Shown one piece after another: positions 52,666 to 53,710 of a DNA stretch of 53,710 nucleotides (the stretch's first letter is position 1; the number at the start of each line of letters is the position of its first letter). This DNA comes from Methanocalculus sp. (GTDB lineage: Archaea; Halobacteriota; Methanomicrobia; Methanomicrobiales; Methanocorpusculaceae): contig DUKV01000069.1 of NCBI GenBank assembly GCA_013329165.1, positions 1 through 53,710 of the forward strand, given 5' to 3'. A model generated the notes under the pieces. The model did no database searches and was not told where the DNA came from. It worked only from the letters and a program-made list of their open reading frames with translations. A program made the translations under genes and the position numbers.

Positions 52666-53710
52666 TCAGGAATTGGCAAATCTTTTCTGCCACGCCCCCT
52701 CAGGCACCAGTATCTCAAACCTCGCTCCTTCTCCATATTCTCCGGTCTCAACAATCGTAATCCCGGTGATCGCCAGGATCTCCCGTGAGAGGAAGAGCCC
52801 AAAGCCCGTATGCTTCCCAAAACCCCGCTCGAAGATCCACTCCTTCTGCTCATCAGGAACACCCGGTCCATCATCCTCCCAGATGATCGCAAGCTGCCCG
52901 TCCCGCTCCTCGCACCGGATCTCCACCCGGCTCGCCCCTTTTGCATGCCGGATGGTGTTATCCATCAGATTATATAAGACCCTCTCGATCATCGGATCGA
53001 CAAGCACCCGGTAACCGATGCAATCAGGCTTAACAGGCAGCTGTGAACTGGAGATTGGAGAGATGAGATCATCGATGGCGTGCCATGCCGCCCGTTCCAC
53101 CCCGAGCTCCTGATAGGTGCGGGTGAACTCGATCTGCCGCTGGATCTCACTGCCTGCCCTCTCCACCTCACTCAGATATTGTGAGAGCTTTGGATCATCA
53201 ATCTCGGGTCTCGTCAGGTCGAGGTACGCCTGAAGGACCATAATCTTGTTCTGGATATCATGGCGGGTGATGCCCGAGAGGATCTGGAGTTTCTTGTTTG
53301 CCATCCGCAGGGCATCTTCTGCGAGTTTTCTTTCGGTGATATCGGTATCTGTTCCCCAGTACCCACTAAGGCAGCCGGAATCGTCAACAACTGGAATTCC
53401 ATTTGTGCTGACCCAGAAGAGTTCCCCTGACTTTCGTATGGCACTATGTTCCCACTCTCTGATCGGCTCCTGCCGGGCAAAGAACTCCATGATTCTCCGT
53501 CTGAACTCCTCACGGTTCTCCTCAGGATGCAGGTCAAAAAAATGCAGCTTCCCAACGATCTCATCCGGCATATACCCGGTTATTGCCTCGGATTCCGGAC
53601 CGATTGAAGTAAAGAGCCCCTCTGCATCCACTTCCCAGGTATAGGCGCGGGCCTGGTTTGCCAGGAGCGAAAAACGGTATTCATTCCTCTCCTTCTCTTC
53701 TTCTGCTCTC
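52666..53710 (-). CDS. PAS histidine kinase, N-terminal end outside window
   Basis: The frame is open to the window edge, so the protein starts further on. The visible part has an upstream coil (EEEKERNEYRF), one PAS domain (YTWEVDAEGLF ... TDTDITERK), the phospho-acceptor region ITRHDIQNKIMV, FTRTYQELG and an ATPase domain with EDDGPGVP and TGFGLFL. GTG 53631 could be mistaken for a start but lies inside the PAS domain. Paralogue of the neighbouring hybrid kinase, with which it shares a recently homogenised segment. Confidence 0.9.
   Translation of the reverse strand, partial: RAEEEKERNEYRFSLLANQARAYTWEVDAEGLFTSIGPESEAITGYMPDEIVGKLHFFDLHPEENREEFRRRIMEFFARQEPIREWEHSAIRKSGELFWVSTNGIPVVDDSGCLSGYWGTDTDITERKLAEDALRMANKKLQILSGITRHDIQNKIMVLQAYLDLTRPEIDDPKLSQYLSEVERAGSEIQRQIEFTRTYQELGVERAAWHAIDDLISPISSSQLPVKPDCIGYRVLVDPMIERVLYNLMDNTIRHAKGASRVEIRCEERDGQLAIIWEDDGPGVPDEQKEWIFERGFGKHTGFGLFLSREILAITGITIVETGEYGEGARFEILVPEGAWQKRFANS
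52689..52999. repeat. 311-bp repeat, copy B (kinase ATPase domain)
   Basis: Partner of copy A at 49640-49950, same orientation, 3049 bp apart. Recombination between the two would remove most of the hybrid kinase gene and fuse the genes in frame; sequence exchange between them explains the high identity. Confidence 0.85.

Noticed and set aside
1-53710. CRISPR array or cas genes
   Set aside because: No series of regularly spaced repeats and no Cas-like protein was found; TnpB is the only related nuclease.
1-53710. Riboswitch before the ECF operon or metE
   Set aside because: The region before the ligase is outside the window, and no long structured leader is seen before metE or nrdJ.

Overview
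The window reads as chromosomal DNA of a methanogenic euryarchaeon, most likely of the order Methanomicrobiales; genus not determined. The basis is the large subunit of the archaeal family-D DNA polymerase, a coenzyme F420 gene (cofD), pyruvoyl-dependent arginine decarboxylase, core-type methionine synthase, an archaeal AspRS, an UbiX/UbiD/aconitase-X set fitting the archaeal mevalonate route, many PAS/HEAT signalling proteins and many apparently leaderless genes. Core genes are GC-rich and tightly packed; the mobile regions look more AT-rich.

Layout. 1-4359: end of an acyl-CoA ligase, a complete ECF-type uptake transporter and a KaiC-like protein, probably one operon. 4360-8950: accessory island with a RelE-type toxin module, an IS200/IS605 element whose tnpB is broken by a 20-bp tandem duplication, a VapBC module and two unrecognised genes. 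8952-11159: methionine synthase and AspRS. 11276-15646: a PAS-only sensor with a degenerate KaiC-like partner, convergent with a response regulator/histidine kinase pair in which the kinase is broken by a 16-bp tandem duplication. 15739-23000: class II ribonucleotide reductase with a surface protein, a metallo-beta-lactamase-fold protein, arginine decarboxylase, a DUF2179 membrane protein, a HEAT protein and CofD. 23035-29629: a large sensor kinase, an HD hydrolase, then UbiX, UbiD and aconitase X with overlapping ends.

29712-33986 (minus strand) is a sulfur cluster: two YeeE/YedE transport halves, a persulfide-dioxygenase-like/rhodanese fusion and an SLC13-type carrier. 34163-41485 runs membrane HEAT protein, DUF432 protein, MscS channel, soluble HEAT protein and DNA polymerase D large subunit; the polymerase carries a 165-residue mini-intein immediately before its catalytic Asp motif. 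A tRNA-Leu(CAA) follows. 41805-47350 is a second accessory stretch: a MarR/MFS efflux operon with a clear inverted-repeat operator, an IS1634-like element, relics of an IS200/IS605 end and of an unidentified gene, AT-rich palindromes and a DUF4143 ATPase. 47445-49569 is an ABC transporter, and 49629-53710 holds two adjacent histidine kinases whose ATPase domains share a 311-bp, about 96 % identical segment.

The main surprises are the two genes broken by exact short tandem duplications, the inactive-looking KaiC-like proteins next to sensors and transporters, the Gln-terminated mini-intein, the acyl-CoA ligase joined to an ECF importer, and the recent gene conversion between neighbouring kinases. 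I did not find an unmistakably new defence or mobile system; the best candidates for undescribed biology are the unknown pair at 7690-8788 and the HEAT/DUF432/MscS/polymerase string.
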